64,000 nt of DNA from Desemzia sp045528445 (lineage in GTDB: Bacteria > Bacillota > Bacilli > Lactobacillales > Carnobacteriaceae). The translations under genes and the position numbers were made by a program. The notes beneath the pieces were generated by a model. The model had not been told where the DNA came from, searched no databases, and worked only from the letters and a program-made list of their open reading frames with translations. The stretch spans positions 69,529 through 133,528 of the forward strand of contig NZ_JBGQQU010000004.1 of NCBI RefSeq assembly GCF_045528445.1. Direction: 5' to 3'. Positions 8,500-17,174 of the stretch are shown one piece after another. How positions within the stretch are numbered: the stretch's first letter is position 1; each line of letters starts with the position of its first letter.

Positions 8500-9168
8500 T
8501 TTGATGAGATTAGTGGTTTTAACATCAAAGATCTCCTCACTTTGATGAAGCTAGCGAATTTAACATCAAATAACCTCTTGCTTTGATGAAGATAGTGGTT
8601 TTAATATCAAAGATCTCCTCTTTTTGATGAAGTTAGCGATTTTAACATCAAATAACCTCTCACTTTGATGATGTTAGCGATTTTAACATCAACTATCCCC
8701 TGATTTTGATGAAGTTAGCGATTTTAACATCAAATAACCTCTTGCTTTGATGATGTTAGCGATTTTAACATCAACTATCCCCTGATTTTGATGAAGTTAG
8801 CGATTTTAACATCAAATAACCTCTCACTTTGATGAAGTTAGTAGTTTTAACATCAACTATCCCCTGATTTGATGAAGCTAATGGTTTTAACATCAAACAT
8901 CCTCTCCTTTTGATGAAGTTAGCGGCTTTAACATCAAATAGCCCCTGATTTTGATGAAGCTAGCGATTTTAACATCAAATAACCTCTCACTTTGATGAAG
9001 TTAGTAGTTTTAACATCAAATAGCCCCTGATTTTGATGAAGCTAATGGTTTTAACATTAAACAACCTCTCCTTTTGATGAAGTTAGCGGCTTTAACATCA
9101 ACTATCCCCTGATTTTGATGAAGTTAGCGGTTTTAACATCAAACATCCTCTCCCTTTGATAAAGTTAC
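8500..9168. repeat. Family A: 41-bp tandem palindromic array, 16 units
   Basis: Sixteen units plus a partial one, with TTTGATG at 8500, 8541, 8582, 8623, 8664, 8705, 8746, 8787, 8828, 8868, 8909, 8950 and on at the same step. The period is 41 bp with a single 40-bp step. Each unit is a dyad: TTTGATG, a 16-nt centre like AAGTTAGCGATTTTAA, then CATCAAA, then an 11-nt linker (variants of TAACCTCTCAC or CTATCCCCTGA). Units 9-12 and 13-16 form a near-duplicate of about 164 bp, showing recent block duplication. The array sits between the terminators of two converging genes, so it is outside both coding regions. Linkers are too similar to be CRISPR spacers. Confidence 0.9.
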
Positions 9169-9171
9169 ACA

Positions 9172-9205
9172 CAAAAAGAAGGCGCAAGCTAAATCCTTGT
9201 GCCTC
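9172..9205 (-). terminator. Terminator of the NERD gene
   Basis: On the minus strand GGCACAAG pairs with CTTGCGCC and is followed by TTCTTTTTG. Confidence 0.7.
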
Positions 9206-9223
9206 TTGAAAGTTAGAACTCTT

Positions 9224-10195
9224 CTATTTGATTCTCTGAATCTTATTTTCGTTTGTTTCTTCAAACACAAACTCATAAAGCATCTTTGGATTCTTATAAG
9301 AGCTAGTTCGAATTTTTCCAGTAAGAGGGAGGAAAAAAAGTTGTAGTTTTCGGTAAATAAATTGTTTTGGAATTTGTTGGTCTAAAAATTCAAAAATCTT
9401 ATCTACTGAGAGATTTTTGTTATTTTGCAACACTCCGTACTCACAAATAGAACGGAGTACGGCTCGCTCTTTTCTTTCTTTACAACCACAACTGCAGTTT
9501 ACGAAGCGTGATCCAATCTCCAAATGAAAGCTACCACATTTGAAGCAATAAATTCCTTTTTTTAATTTTTTAAACTCTTCATCTGAGCATATATAGTTGT
9601 GGTCATATGGGTTGGGAATAATAAATTGTTTGATTTGTTCAACCGTTTTGTGAATTGGTATGCTGTTGCCTGGAACAGGCTGCTTTAGGCTGTCAATCCA
9701 ATCGTAGATTTGATAGCGCAACAAATAATTTACAGGCATTTGATCCATGATATTTGGTACAGCGCGTTCGTTTATAAAGACAATGGTACCTTGAGTATCC
9801 TTCATCGCAGGAATCACTTTGCCAAGGGATTGGCATTTGACAATGTTGTCTAATAGTTGTTGATTGATATTTTTTGATAGCGGCTTATTTTGATAGGTCC
9901 ACATGAAATTTGTATAAGTATAGTGATTGGTATAATTCTTGATGTCTGTTAAAAAAACGCCATTTTCAGTAACCAGTAAAGAATCAAGTTGTGTACGGCC
10001 AAGGTAATCAATCCAAATATTTTTAAAATGGTACCATGACGGGCTGCTATTTTCTTCAACGATTTGGTCATAATCTATTTCACCGTTGTGTCCTTTATCA
10101 TCTCTGTCTAACTGCCGCTTTTGATCAGTGGTTAATTTGCTGCGCTTGGAAAGAGTCAGCAGCAAGGCGTGTTCCATGGTTAGATTACGTTTCAT
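9224..10195 (-). CDS. NERD-domain protein with C-terminal zinc ribbon
   Basis: 323 residues. A helical N-terminus (residues 1-32) precedes the NERD core: KGHNGEIDYD (the G..GE entry motif), IWIDYLG, LDSLLVTENGVFLTDIKNY (acidic residue and xxK typical of nuclease-related folds), then WTYQNKPLSKNINQQLLDNI. The C-terminal part carries CFKCGS and a second cysteine cluster (NCSCGCKERK) that look like a zinc ribbon, then a helical tail. NERD domains are related to PD-(D/E)xK nucleases; activity here is untested. The start has AAAGGGAGG 7 nt upstream. A paralogue of the same architecture, with an in-frame stop, lies at 25086-25973. Both border palindromic repeat arrays. Confidence 0.82.
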   Translation of the reverse strand: MKRNLTMEHALLLTLSKRSKLTTDQKRQLDRDDKGHNGEIDYDQIVEENSSPSWYHFKNIWIDYLGRTQLDSLLVTENGVFLTDIKNYTNHYTYTNFMWTYQNKPLSKNINQQLLDNIVKCQSLGKVIPAMKDTQGTIVFINERAVPNIMDQMPVNYLLRYQIYDWIDSLKQPVPGNSIPIHKTVEQIKQFIIPNPYDHNYICSDEEFKKLKKGIYCFKCGSFHLEIGSRFVNCSCGCKERKERAVLRSICEYGVLQNNKNLSVDKIFEFLDQQIPKQFIYRKLQLFFLPLTGKIRTSSYKNPKMLYEFVFEETNENKIQRIK

Positions 10196-10249
10196 CTTAA
10201 AACCTCCCTTTACATATAGATACGCAAAAGGGAGGAGCTTTCTTTTTGT

Positions 10250-11128
10250 CTAATGATTTTCTTTAATGATGTCCAAAGTTGTTGTGCGAGTGTCTGACGC
10301 GCGCCCCATTTGAATCAAGCGGTTAAGGTTGGCTTCATAATCAGCGGTGAAGACGATTGAATAGAGTAGATTCAATAAGTAAATGACAGAAGTGTTCGAA
10401 GTAAAGTTACCGATTTTAGAGTACAGCTTTTCTCGAGTGGTTATTTTCAGGGAACAATCGCTTTGAGTTGAAATCGGGTTATCGCCGATACTGGTTAGTC
10501 CGATGATCGGTACTTCTTGTTTTTTCAAAATGTCCAGACAATTTACATAGGCCTCGTTTTCTCCTGTGTAAGAGATAATAATGGCGCATGTTTTTGCATC
10601 GCTATTAAAAGCTTCATAAGTGCTGTAATCATAAGTAGAGGAAATCGTGACTTTCTTATTGATGCGACGCATTTTTGTGACAAAATCTTGAGCAATGAGG
10701 GCGTTGGTTTGACTCGCGAAAATCTTGATCTCCTCGGCTTCCAGCAGCAGTTTTTGTGCTAGTTGCAGGCTTTCTGGATCGACTAACGACAACGTATCTT
10801 GCAGAGTATTTTGCTGCAACGCACTGACTTTATTCGCAATGGAAATCAAATGATCTTTTTGATCAAATGGTAAGTTGGCATCAACAGTCGTAAAATGGCT
10901 GTTCAAATACTGCCATTCCTCTAAGTAGGCTTCTTTCAAATCTGTCCAGCCATTAAATCCCAGTTTCTTCGCTACACGAATCAAACTGGTAGGATTGGTG
11001 TGAGTAATAGCGGCCAGCTTTTTAGTGGTCAAATCCGGCAATTGTTCTGGATGGTCAAGAATGTAATCAGCCAATACTTGTTCTGCATCTGAAAATTCTT
11101 GTTCTTTTATTTGTTCAATGAGCAGCAT
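10250..11128 (-). CDS. MurR/RpiR-family transcriptional regulator
   Basis: 292 residues. N-terminal HTH_6 domain (about 1-77): AEQVLADYILDHPEQLPDL, LAAITHTNPTSLIRVAKKLG. C-terminal SIS sugar-phosphate isomerase-like domain: IKIFASQTNALIAQDF, IIISYTGENEAYVNCLDIL, VPIIGLTSIGDNPIS. It lies divergent to the 6-phospho-beta-glucosidase and probably controls it in response to a sugar phosphate. I chose the ATG at 11128 because AAAGGGG lies 7 nt upstream; other in-frame ATGs at 11134 and 11161 are less well placed. Confidence 0.88.
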   Translation of the reverse strand: MLLIEQIKEQEFSDAEQVLADYILDHPEQLPDLTTKKLAAITHTNPTSLIRVAKKLGFNGWTDLKEAYLEEWQYLNSHFTTVDANLPFDQKDHLISIANKVSALQQNTLQDTLSLVDPESLQLAQKLLLEAEEIKIFASQTNALIAQDFVTKMRRINKKVTISSTYDYSTYEAFNSDAKTCAIIISYTGENEAYVNCLDILKKQEVPIIGLTSIGDNPISTQSDCSLKITTREKLYSKIGNFTSNTSVIYLLNLLYSIVFTADYEANLNRLIQMGRASDTRTTTLDIIKENH

Positions 11129-11153
11129 CTTCATTCCCCTTTTCGGCAAACCT

Positions 11154-11186
11154 TTGTACACAACTATTATAGAATTTTGTGTACAA
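11154..11186. promoter_or_regulatory. Likely RpiR operator between regulator and bglA
   Basis: Inverted repeat TTGTACACA (11154-11162) and TGTGTACAA (11178-11186) with a 15-nt centre, placed between the divergent regulator and glucosidase genes. Assignment to this regulator is inferred from position. Confidence 0.65.
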
Positions 11187-11260
11187 CATTTACAAGATAT
11201 ACGGCCAAATTTAAGAAACCTGTGTTGAGTTGTACTAATTTGTTAGGAAGGATTGAGTAA

Positions 11261-11275
11261 ATGAAACCGTTTCGA
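11261..11275 (+). promoter_or_regulatory. cre-like CcpA site upstream of bglA
   Basis: ATGAAACCGTTTCGA fits the cre consensus WTGNAANCGNWNNCW at all but one position. It lies 40 bp before the bglA start and would mediate carbon catabolite repression. Confidence 0.6.
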
Positions 11276-11315
11276 TAAAATGAAGTCAAAGACAATAGTA
11301 TTAGGAGGAAAAAGA

Positions 11316-12752
11316 ATGAGTTTTAGAAAAGATTTTCTGTGGGGCGGCGCAACTGCGGCTAACCAAAGTGAAGGTGGATACAACGAAGATGGACGTGGAG
11401 TAGCGAATGTGGATGTCGTTCCAATTGGGGAAGATCGCTATCCGATCATTACCGGTCAAATGAAACATTTAGATTTTGATGACAATCATTTTTACCCAGC
11501 CAAAGAAGCGATTGATATGTACCACAACTATAAAGAGGACATCGCTTTATTTGCAGAAATGGGCTTTAAATCTTACCGCTTCAGTATTGCATGGACGCGT
11601 ATTTTTCCAAATGGGGACGAGTCGGAGCCAAATGAAGCAGGCTTGAAATTTTACGATAACTTGATTGATGAGTGCCTTAAATACGGCATTGAACCTGTCG
11701 TGACGATTACGCATTTCGATATGCCGATTCATTTGATCAAAGAATACGGCGGTTGGCGCAATCGTAAAGTAGTCGACTTTTATGGAAACTTGGTTACCGC
11801 GTTGTTCAACCATTACAAAGGAAAAGTGAAATACTGGATTACGTTTAATGAAATCAATATGATTTTGCACGCGCCGTTTATGGGGGCTGGGCTGGTATTT
11901 GAAGAAGGCGAGAATGCGGAGCAAGTGAAGTATACTGCTGCTCACCACGAGTTAGTGGCAAGTGCGTTAGCGACTAAAATCGCTCATGAAGTAGATCCTG
12001 AAAATATGGTTGGTTGTATGGTGGCAGCGGGGCAATATTACCCGAATACGCCGAACCCAGCCGATGTTCGTCAAGCGCAACTGGACAATCAAGAGAATTA
12101 TTTCTTTATTGATGTGCAATCTCGCGGGGAATACCCGAATTATGCATTGGCTCGTTTGAAACACGAAGGCATTGAGATTCCATTTGAAGAAGGCGATAAA
12201 GAATTGCTGAAAGAGCACACTGTGGATTACATTACGTTCTCTTATTATTCTTCACGCGTTTCAGCTGCTCAAAAAGACCAAGAAAAAACAGGTGGGAATA
12301 TCTTCGATTCAATCAAGAATCCTTACCTGGAAGAAAGTGAATGGGGCTGGCAAATTGACCCGCTTGGATTCCGTATTACCATGAACGAGTTGTACGACCG
12401 CTACCAAAAACCGTTGTTCGTAGTCGAAAATGGGTTGGGTGCAGTGGATACTCCAGACGAAAATGGCTATGTAGCAGATGACTACCGCATCGATTACTTG
12501 CAACAACACATTGAAGCGATGAAAGATGCTGTGGAAAAAGATGGTGTGGACGTTTTAGGCTATACTCCTTGGGGCTGTATCGATATTGTGTCAGCGTCTA
12601 CCGGCGAAATGAAAAAACGCTACGGCTTTATCTATGTCGATCGTGACAATGAAGGAAATGGATCAATGAAACGCTCGAAGAAAAAATCGTTTGATTGGTA
12701 CAAACAAGTCATCGCTTCTAACGGAGAAGACTTGAGTTCCACAAAAGAATAA
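11316..12752 (+). CDS. 6-phospho-beta-glucosidase (GH1)
   Basis: 478 residues, full-length GH1. The N-terminus FLWGGATAANQSEGGY is characteristic; acid/base Glu179 lies in TFNEI and nucleophile Glu371 in VVENGLGA. The phosphate-binding loop SASTGEMKKRYGFIYVD near the C-terminus points to phosphorylated substrates. It cleaves beta-glucoside 6-phosphates delivered by a PTS into glucose 6-phosphate plus aglycone or glucose. ATG at 11316 is preceded by AGGAGGAAAA. An RpiR regulator is divergent, with a palindrome and a cre-like site between them. A short hairpin separates it from the downstream HAD gene. Confidence 0.92.
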   Translation: MSFRKDFLWGGATAANQSEGGYNEDGRGVANVDVVPIGEDRYPIITGQMKHLDFDDNHFYPAKEAIDMYHNYKEDIALFAEMGFKSYRFSIAWTRIFPNGDESEPNEAGLKFYDNLIDECLKYGIEPVVTITHFDMPIHLIKEYGGWRNRKVVDFYGNLVTALFNHYKGKVKYWITFNEINMILHAPFMGAGLVFEEGENAEQVKYTAAHHELVASALATKIAHEVDPENMVGCMVAAGQYYPNTPNPADVRQAQLDNQENYFFIDVQSRGEYPNYALARLKHEGIEIPFEEGDKELLKEHTVDYITFSYYSSRVSAAQKDQEKTGGNIFDSIKNPYLEESEWGWQIDPLGFRITMNELYDRYQKPLFVVENGLGAVDTPDENGYVADDYRIDYLQQHIEAMKDAVEKDGVDVLGYTPWGCIDIVSASTGEMKKRYGFIYVDRDNEGNGSMKRSKKKSFDWYKQVIASNGEDLSSTKE

Positions 12753-12762
12753 TGAAGTGATT

Positions 12763-12795
12763 AAGACCATGCTGGACACTTCAGCATGGTCTTTT
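12763..12795 (+). terminator. Hairpin between bglA and the HAD gene
   Basis: AAGACCATGCTG pairs with CAGCATGGTCTT and is followed by only four T. The HAD ribosome site follows at once, so this may be a leaky terminator. Confidence 0.6.
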
Positions 12796-12813
12796 AAGAA
12801 AAGGATGAATGCA

Positions 12814-13653
12814 ATGAAGACAACATATATTTTTCTAGATGTGGACGGAACGCTGGTCAATTACTCGAATAAATTGCCGAATTCAGCGGTTAAAGCCATC
12901 AAAGCAGCACAAGCGAATGGGCACAAAGTGTACACCGTGACAGGACGCAGTAAAGCAGAAATGTATGACAACATACTGAATATCGGGTTTGACGGTTACA
13001 TCGGCGGCAATGGAAACTATGTAGAAAGCGACGGCGAGGTTCTGTTGCACCAATTGATGACTGAAGAACAAGAACGAAGTATCGTAGATTGGCTGCATGA
13101 GCGCAAGCTGGAGTTTTATTTGGAATCGAACAATGGTTTATTTGCGAGTGAGCAATTTGAAACAAGAGGTGAGCAGACGGTTAAAGATTACATGGCTTAC
13201 AAGGAAAAGCCGGGTGCAGACTCGATAACCGTGCGAAAAGTATTCCCCGAAATGATTTTTGATGGCGAGTTATACCGCGATGATGTGAACAAAATCAGTT
13301 TTATTCTGGAAGAGTACCAAGATTATTTAGACGCTATGGAAACATTTCCTGAGTTGAAAGTAGGAACTTGGGGCGGTGTTGGCGAGAAAGCACTGTTTGG
13401 TGACATTGCTTTAGACAATATCAATAAGCAAACTGCGATTGAGACATTGTTGAATCATTATGGAGCGGACAAAAACGATACCATTGCATTTGGTGATGCC
13501 AAAGTAGATATTCCAATGTTGGAATATTGTAAAATCGGTATAGCGATGGGCAATGGAGGAGAAGAAATCAAAGCCATGGCAGACTATGTGACGGATACGG
13601 TTGACGAAGATGGATTACAAAAAGCGTTTCAGCATTTTGGATTAATTGATTAA
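12814..13653 (+). CDS. HAD-superfamily Cof-type phosphatase
   Basis: 279 residues. Motif I FLDVDGTLV (Asp nucleophile pair at about residues 8 and 10), motif II TVTGRSK, a C2B-type cap, a Lys before motif IV, and motif IV AFGDAKVDIPMLEY with GIAMGNGG. These define the Cof-type HAD hydrolases that remove phosphate from sugar phosphates or cofactors. The true substrate is not visible; its place behind bglA suggests relief of sugar-phosphate stress. ATG at 12814 chosen for AAAAGG 9 nt upstream. Confidence 0.85.
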   Translation: MKTTYIFLDVDGTLVNYSNKLPNSAVKAIKAAQANGHKVYTVTGRSKAEMYDNILNIGFDGYIGGNGNYVESDGEVLLHQLMTEEQERSIVDWLHERKLEFYLESNNGLFASEQFETRGEQTVKDYMAYKEKPGADSITVRKVFPEMIFDGELYRDDVNKISFILEEYQDYLDAMETFPELKVGTWGGVGEKALFGDIALDNINKQTAIETLLNHYGADKNDTIAFGDAKVDIPMLEYCKIGIAMGNGGEEIKAMADYVTDTVDEDGLQKAFQHFGLID

Positions 13654-13677
13654 GCCGAAGGGCCAAATAGAAGATTT

Positions 13678-13709
13678 AAGACGCTTCTTACAGTAGAGGC
13701 GTCTTTTTA
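13678..13709 (+). terminator. Terminator
   Basis: AAGACGC pairs with GCGTCTT in an imperfect hairpin, then TTTTT. Confidence 0.75.
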
Positions 13710-13810
13710 GTCTGAGATTTTAATTCAAAGTACCTGAGCCTCCTGAATCGGGAAAATCGATTTTCAACTAGGGTCTTTTTTGCTAGTATAGAGAGATAGG
13801 GGGAATAAGG

Positions 13811-15109
13811 ATGAAAAAAGACACATTGCATTTGCGAGGACGCTTACTAGAAAAGTATGATAATAAATTAGATAAGAACGGGATATCAGGAAAACGATTG
13901 GCTGAGAGGCTGGATGCCTTATCTCGAATTGGCCGAACAGAAAGCAACGGCTCGGACCGGCCTGGCTTTTCTCATGAAGAAAAAGCAGCCAAAGAATTGA
14001 TCATGCAATGGATGAAAGAGGCTGGATTGACTGCCCGAATGGATGGAGCAGGAAATGTATTTGGGCGTTTAGCAGGAAAGAATGGAGATGCACCTGCAAT
14101 TTTGAGTGGTTCGCACGTGGACTCGGTACCCAATGGTGGACACTTTGATGGGCCGTTGGGTGTGTTGGCAGCTTTAGAAGTGGCTGAATCTTGGAAAGAA
14201 ACAGGATACCAACCAGAAAAGCCTTTTGAAGTAGTTATCTTTACAGATGAAGAAGGTTCTCGTTTCCAAGAAGGCTTGAGTGGAAGTGAAGCGATGATGG
14301 GCAAAGCGGATCTGGAAGCTAAGAAAAAGCGCCAAGATGCAAATGGCCTGTTTTTTGAAGAGGTGCTTCAAGATGTTGGATTGAGCTTGGACAGTTATGT
14401 ATCTGCTAAACGGAATCTTAATGAAATAGACAGTTTTGTAGAAGTGCACATCGAACAAGGCAAGCGTCTGGAAAAGGAAGGCCTGTCTTGCGGAATCGTT
14501 ACCGGAATTGCCGGCCCTCACTGGTTGAAGTTCACATTTGAAGGGCAAGCGGGCCATGCCGGGAATACGCCGATGGATGATCGGCAAGATGCATTGGTAG
14601 CTGCGAGCGAATTTATTTTCACGTTGAATACTATTCCTCGTCAAGTCAATGAGTCTGCTGTAGCCACTGTAGGTAAATTATTTGTGGAACCAAACGGCGT
14701 CAATGTGATTCCTGGAAAAGTGACTTTATATGTAGATGTGAGAGACATTCAAGAGGAGACACGCAAGGAAGTTGTTGCTCGGATATTGCGACTTAGTGAA
14801 GAGCTTTCCCAAAAACATTCGGTCCAAGTGCAATACGAAGATTTATTAATTACTCCGCCAGTACCTATTTCAGAAGAACGGCAAGATCAAATGAAAAAAG
14901 CACTTGAAGCAAATAATATTCGTCCTTACACGTTACCGAGCGGAGCTGGACATGACAGTCAAGTGGTGGGAAGCGAGCTCCCAGTTGCCATGCTATTTGT
15001 GCAGAGCAAAGATGGGATCAGTCACAACCCAGCAGAATGGAGCAGCTTGGATGACTGTGTACAAGCTGTTCATGTGTTGAAGAGCTATGTTGAAAGCTTG
15101 CAAAGTTAA
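13811..15109 (+). CDS. M20 amidohydrolase (N-carbamoyl-amino-acid / allantoate type)
   Basis: 432 residues. Zinc ligands are seen in GSHVDSVPNGGHFDGPLGVLAAL (His and Asp) and FTDEEGSRFQ (paired Glu), with VEVHIEQGKRLE and the late His in GAGHDSQVV. The lid domain follows (GQAGHAGNTPMDDRQDAL). This set matches the hydantoinase/carbamoylase branch of M20: N-carbamoyl-L-amino acid hydrolase, beta-ureidopropionase or allantoate amidohydrolase. The exact substrate cannot be read from the sequence; a link to pyrimidine breakdown is possible but codBA is 9 kb away. Start has AGGGGGAATAAGG upstream. Confidence 0.85.
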   Translation: MKKDTLHLRGRLLEKYDNKLDKNGISGKRLAERLDALSRIGRTESNGSDRPGFSHEEKAAKELIMQWMKEAGLTARMDGAGNVFGRLAGKNGDAPAILSGSHVDSVPNGGHFDGPLGVLAALEVAESWKETGYQPEKPFEVVIFTDEEGSRFQEGLSGSEAMMGKADLEAKKKRQDANGLFFEEVLQDVGLSLDSYVSAKRNLNEIDSFVEVHIEQGKRLEKEGLSCGIVTGIAGPHWLKFTFEGQAGHAGNTPMDDRQDALVAASEFIFTLNTIPRQVNESAVATVGKLFVEPNGVNVIPGKVTLYVDVRDIQEETRKEVVARILRLSEELSQKHSVQVQYEDLLITPPVPISEERQDQMKKALEANNIRPYTLPSGAGHDSQVVGSELPVAMLFVQSKDGISHNPAEWSSLDDCVQAVHVLKSYVESLQS

Positions 15110-15119
15110 TTAAATCTTA

Positions 15120-15161
15120 TGAGCCGTCTTTCTAAAAGTTCAACTTTAGAAAGACGGCTCA
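15120..15161. terminator. Perfect 17-bp inverted repeat between convergent genes
   Basis: TGAGCCGTCTTTCTAAA and TTTAGAAAGACGGCTCA around an 8-nt loop. It has no U-tract at the ends but its place between convergent genes suggests termination in both directions. Confidence 0.6.
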
Positions 15162-15167
15162 TAATGA

Positions 15168-15989
15168 TTAATGGCTATTATGTTTTGATAAACGATGAGT
15201 TAAATAGACTGAAACAAGCACGCTGATAATCATAATGATACTTGTAGTTATTTTACCAGCACCAGATACTAAATAGTGCTGCGTAAGTTCGAGTCGATAT
15301 AATACTCCTAGCAAGGCACTTATAAATATTATAGGGATAAACGTGGCGAAAAGAGTTTCATGGCTTGCTTTATAAATGACAATTGCAGCAATGAATAGAA
15401 TCAATAGTATCCCTAATGTACCATCTAACGAAAAAGTTAATGGAGTCTCAAAATGAAGGACAGAATTCAATACAAACGGAGCTGATGAAAGCAAAATAAA
15501 GACTAAAAAAACTGTGATTTCAATGACTTTAGGTATAGTACGATAAATTGTTTGTCCAACTCCCCAAATAAGTATAGTAGCAAGGAAAAAATAATAAATA
15601 CCAGAAAGTAGAAAAACTCCAGCATCAAAAGCGGTCTCAGGAAAAATCAAACTAGGTAAAATACTGAAAGCTGCATAAGCTAAGAATGCATAGATAAATG
15701 TAGAGAGAACATTCTTAAAATTAAAAGGAATCTGTTCAATAATTTGATTGGCCGTTTCTTTAGGGCTGTTGCCAAAGTAATCTGCAGCACTTATTCCATT
15801 ATCTTGCGCCTCTAATATATCTTGCAGGACTTCGATCAGTAATTCTTCTGTTTTTAGTTCATCTCTGAAAAAAGTTTTCGTTCTAATATAAACTAGTAAA
15901 TCACTATAGTAAGTTTCATTTTCTTTAATCAGTTGTTGCTGTAACGTTGCATTTTTTTGCGTCAAAGCTTCAGCTTCTTTAACCGCCAT
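15168..15989 (-). CDS. HAAS/DUF1129-type membrane protein paired with PadR
   Basis: 273 residues. A soluble N-terminal helical region (about 1-95) contains a HAAS-like segment (YYSDLLVYIRTKTFF ... ILEAQDNGISAADYFGNSPK). Six or so membrane segments follow. Such proteins commonly sit directly behind PadR repressors in Firmicutes; function unknown. It overlaps the PadR gene by 11 nt, so the two are translationally coupled. Confidence 0.75.
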   Translation of the reverse strand: MAVKEAEALTQKNATLQQQLIKENETYYSDLLVYIRTKTFFRDELKTEELLIEVLQDILEAQDNGISAADYFGNSPKETANQIIEQIPFNFKNVLSTFIYAFLAYAAFSILPSLIFPETAFDAGVFLLSGIYYFFLATILIWGVGQTIYRTIPKVIEITVFLVFILLSSAPFVLNSVLHFETPLTFSLDGTLGILLILFIAAIVIYKASHETLFATFIPIIFISALLGVLYRLELTQHYLVSGAGKITTSIIMIISVLVSVYLTHRLSKHNSH

Positions 15990-16323
15990 TTTGGTCAGCT
16001 CCTTTAATTAAATGTTCAACAGTACTTTTTAATGAATTCCATTGTAAAATAAACTGTTCTTTTTCCTCGAGACCTGTTGCTGTTAAGTGATAGTATTTTC
16101 GATCAGGTCCATCTTTAGAAGGTTTTTTCACTCCTTTGATGAACTCCTTTTTTTCTAAAGATAACAGCAAGGGGTAGATAGTTCCCATGGGAACATCAAA
16201 ACCAAATTCTTTTAATCGATCATTTAAACGGTAACCATATAAGGATTCATTTTCTAGTAATATTAAAATACAACCAGATAAAATTCCTTTTAGCATCTGT
16301 GTGGATAAATTAGATTGTGACAA
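15979..16323 (-). CDS. PadR-family transcriptional repressor
   Basis: 114 residues. Winged-helix PadR domain: GILSGCILILLENESLYGY, GTIYPLLLSLEKKEFI, YYHLTATGLEEKEQF. It starts with TTG at 16323, preceded by AGGAGGGG at a good spacing; there is no better in-frame ATG. It likely represses its own two-gene operon through the palindrome at 16341-16400. Confidence 0.88.
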   Translation of the reverse strand: MSQSNLSTQMLKGILSGCILILLENESLYGYRLNDRLKEFGFDVPMGTIYPLLLSLEKKEFIKGVKKPSKDGPDRKYYHLTATGLEEKEQFILQWNSLKSTVEHLIKGADQNGG

Positions 16324-16340
16324 AACACCCCTCCTAACTA

Positions 16341-16400
16341 ACTATCATGTATTACCTAATAGTATAGCTTTTACTAATCTATATTGCAATACATGATAGT
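16341..16400. promoter_or_regulatory. Long inverted repeat upstream of padR
   Basis: ACTATCATGTATT (16341-16353) and AATACATGATAGT (16388-16400) are perfect 13-bp arms 34 nt apart. Each contains the ATGT/ACAT core known from PadR sites. Probable autoregulatory operator. Confidence 0.7.
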
Positions 16401-16506
16401 CGAAGTTATTAATCTTCAATTTGAGAAATACAGAATATATAGTTGGCTAACCTATAAATTGTTGGTTTGGTTTTTGTTATACTAGCCTTAAAAGGAGGCG
16501 TCAACG

Positions 16507-16641
16507 ATGGAAATGCTTGATTATCCTTTAAGTGGACGCGCTAAGGAAAGAATCCTGAATTTAGGAGTGCTTTTTATTTTAGGTTTTGGATCGTTTTTTT
16601 TAGGAACAATTCTTAATTTTCATAGTGGTTCCATCCTGTAG
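16507..16641 (+). CDS. Small predicted membrane peptide, 44 aa
   Basis: Short ORF with a very strong ribosome site (AAAGGAGG, 8 nt spacing). The peptide starts MEMLDYPLSGRAKERI, and residues 18-39 are hydrophobic (LNLGVLFILGFGSFFLGTIL), one membrane span. It could be a real small membrane protein or the intact head of a truncated gene. It lies just before the bPH2 pair. No homologue recognised. Confidence 0.45.
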   Translation: MEMLDYPLSGRAKERILNLGVLFILGFGSFFLGTILNFHSGSIL

Positions 16642-16682
16642 AAGTGTATAATAAACTAAAAAGAACATAGAGGAGAATGAAA

Positions 16683-17174
16683 TTGGAGTATCCATTATTA
16701 CCAAAACAAATGCCGGACCGCATCAAATCGGTGTGGAAGAAAAGCAGTATGGTGACAACAGGAATTTTTGTACTCATTGGAATTGGGGTGACAGCTTTAC
16801 TCAATTGGTTTGATGTTTTAAATGGGATATGGTTATGGATTATAGGCAGTTATTTTGCGGTGGTTCTTGTTGTGTTTGTCATTGACATACTGTTGATTCC
16901 TTATCGCTATCAATACCACCGATACGAAATTACTTCTGAAGATTTGTCTTTTCAAGAAGGGTACATATTCAGAACCATCACTCATGTTCCAATCAATCGT
17001 ATTCAACATATCGAAACAGAACAAGGACCTTTCCTGCGCAAAGAAAACTTGATGGAAATCGTCATCCATACAGCGGCATCTAGTCACAACATCTCCGGTT
17101 TAGATGTGGAGGAGGCTGTTAGCCTGCGACAACAAATTATCCAAATGGTAAAGGTGGCGAAAGAGGATGTCTGA
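16683..17174 (+). CDS. bPH2-domain membrane protein (YdbS-like)
   Basis: 163 residues. Two membrane segments near residues 23-66, then a bacterial PH-like domain (YQYHRYEITSEDLSFQEG, VPINRIQHIETEQGPFLRK, LMEIVIHTAASSHNISGL). The TTG at 16683 has AGAGGAG 7 nt upstream; the ATG at 16677 is only 1 nt from that site. It overlaps the next gene by 8 nt. YdbS/YdbT pairs are common in Firmicutes; a role in resistance to antimicrobials has been proposed for Bacillus, but the mechanism is unknown. Confidence 0.8.
   Translation: MEYPLLPKQMPDRIKSVWKKSSMVTTGIFVLIGIGVTALLNWFDVLNGIWLWIIGSYFAVVLVVFVIDILLIPYRYQYHRYEITSEDLSFQEGYIFRTITHVPINRIQHIETEQGPFLRKENLMEIVIHTAASSHNISGLDVEEAVSLRQQIIQMVKVAKEDV

Noticed and set aside
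8500..9168. CRISPR array
   Set aside because: The parts between the conserved arms are themselves repeated with few variants, not unique spacers, and no cas gene is near. The same holds for 18782-19191.
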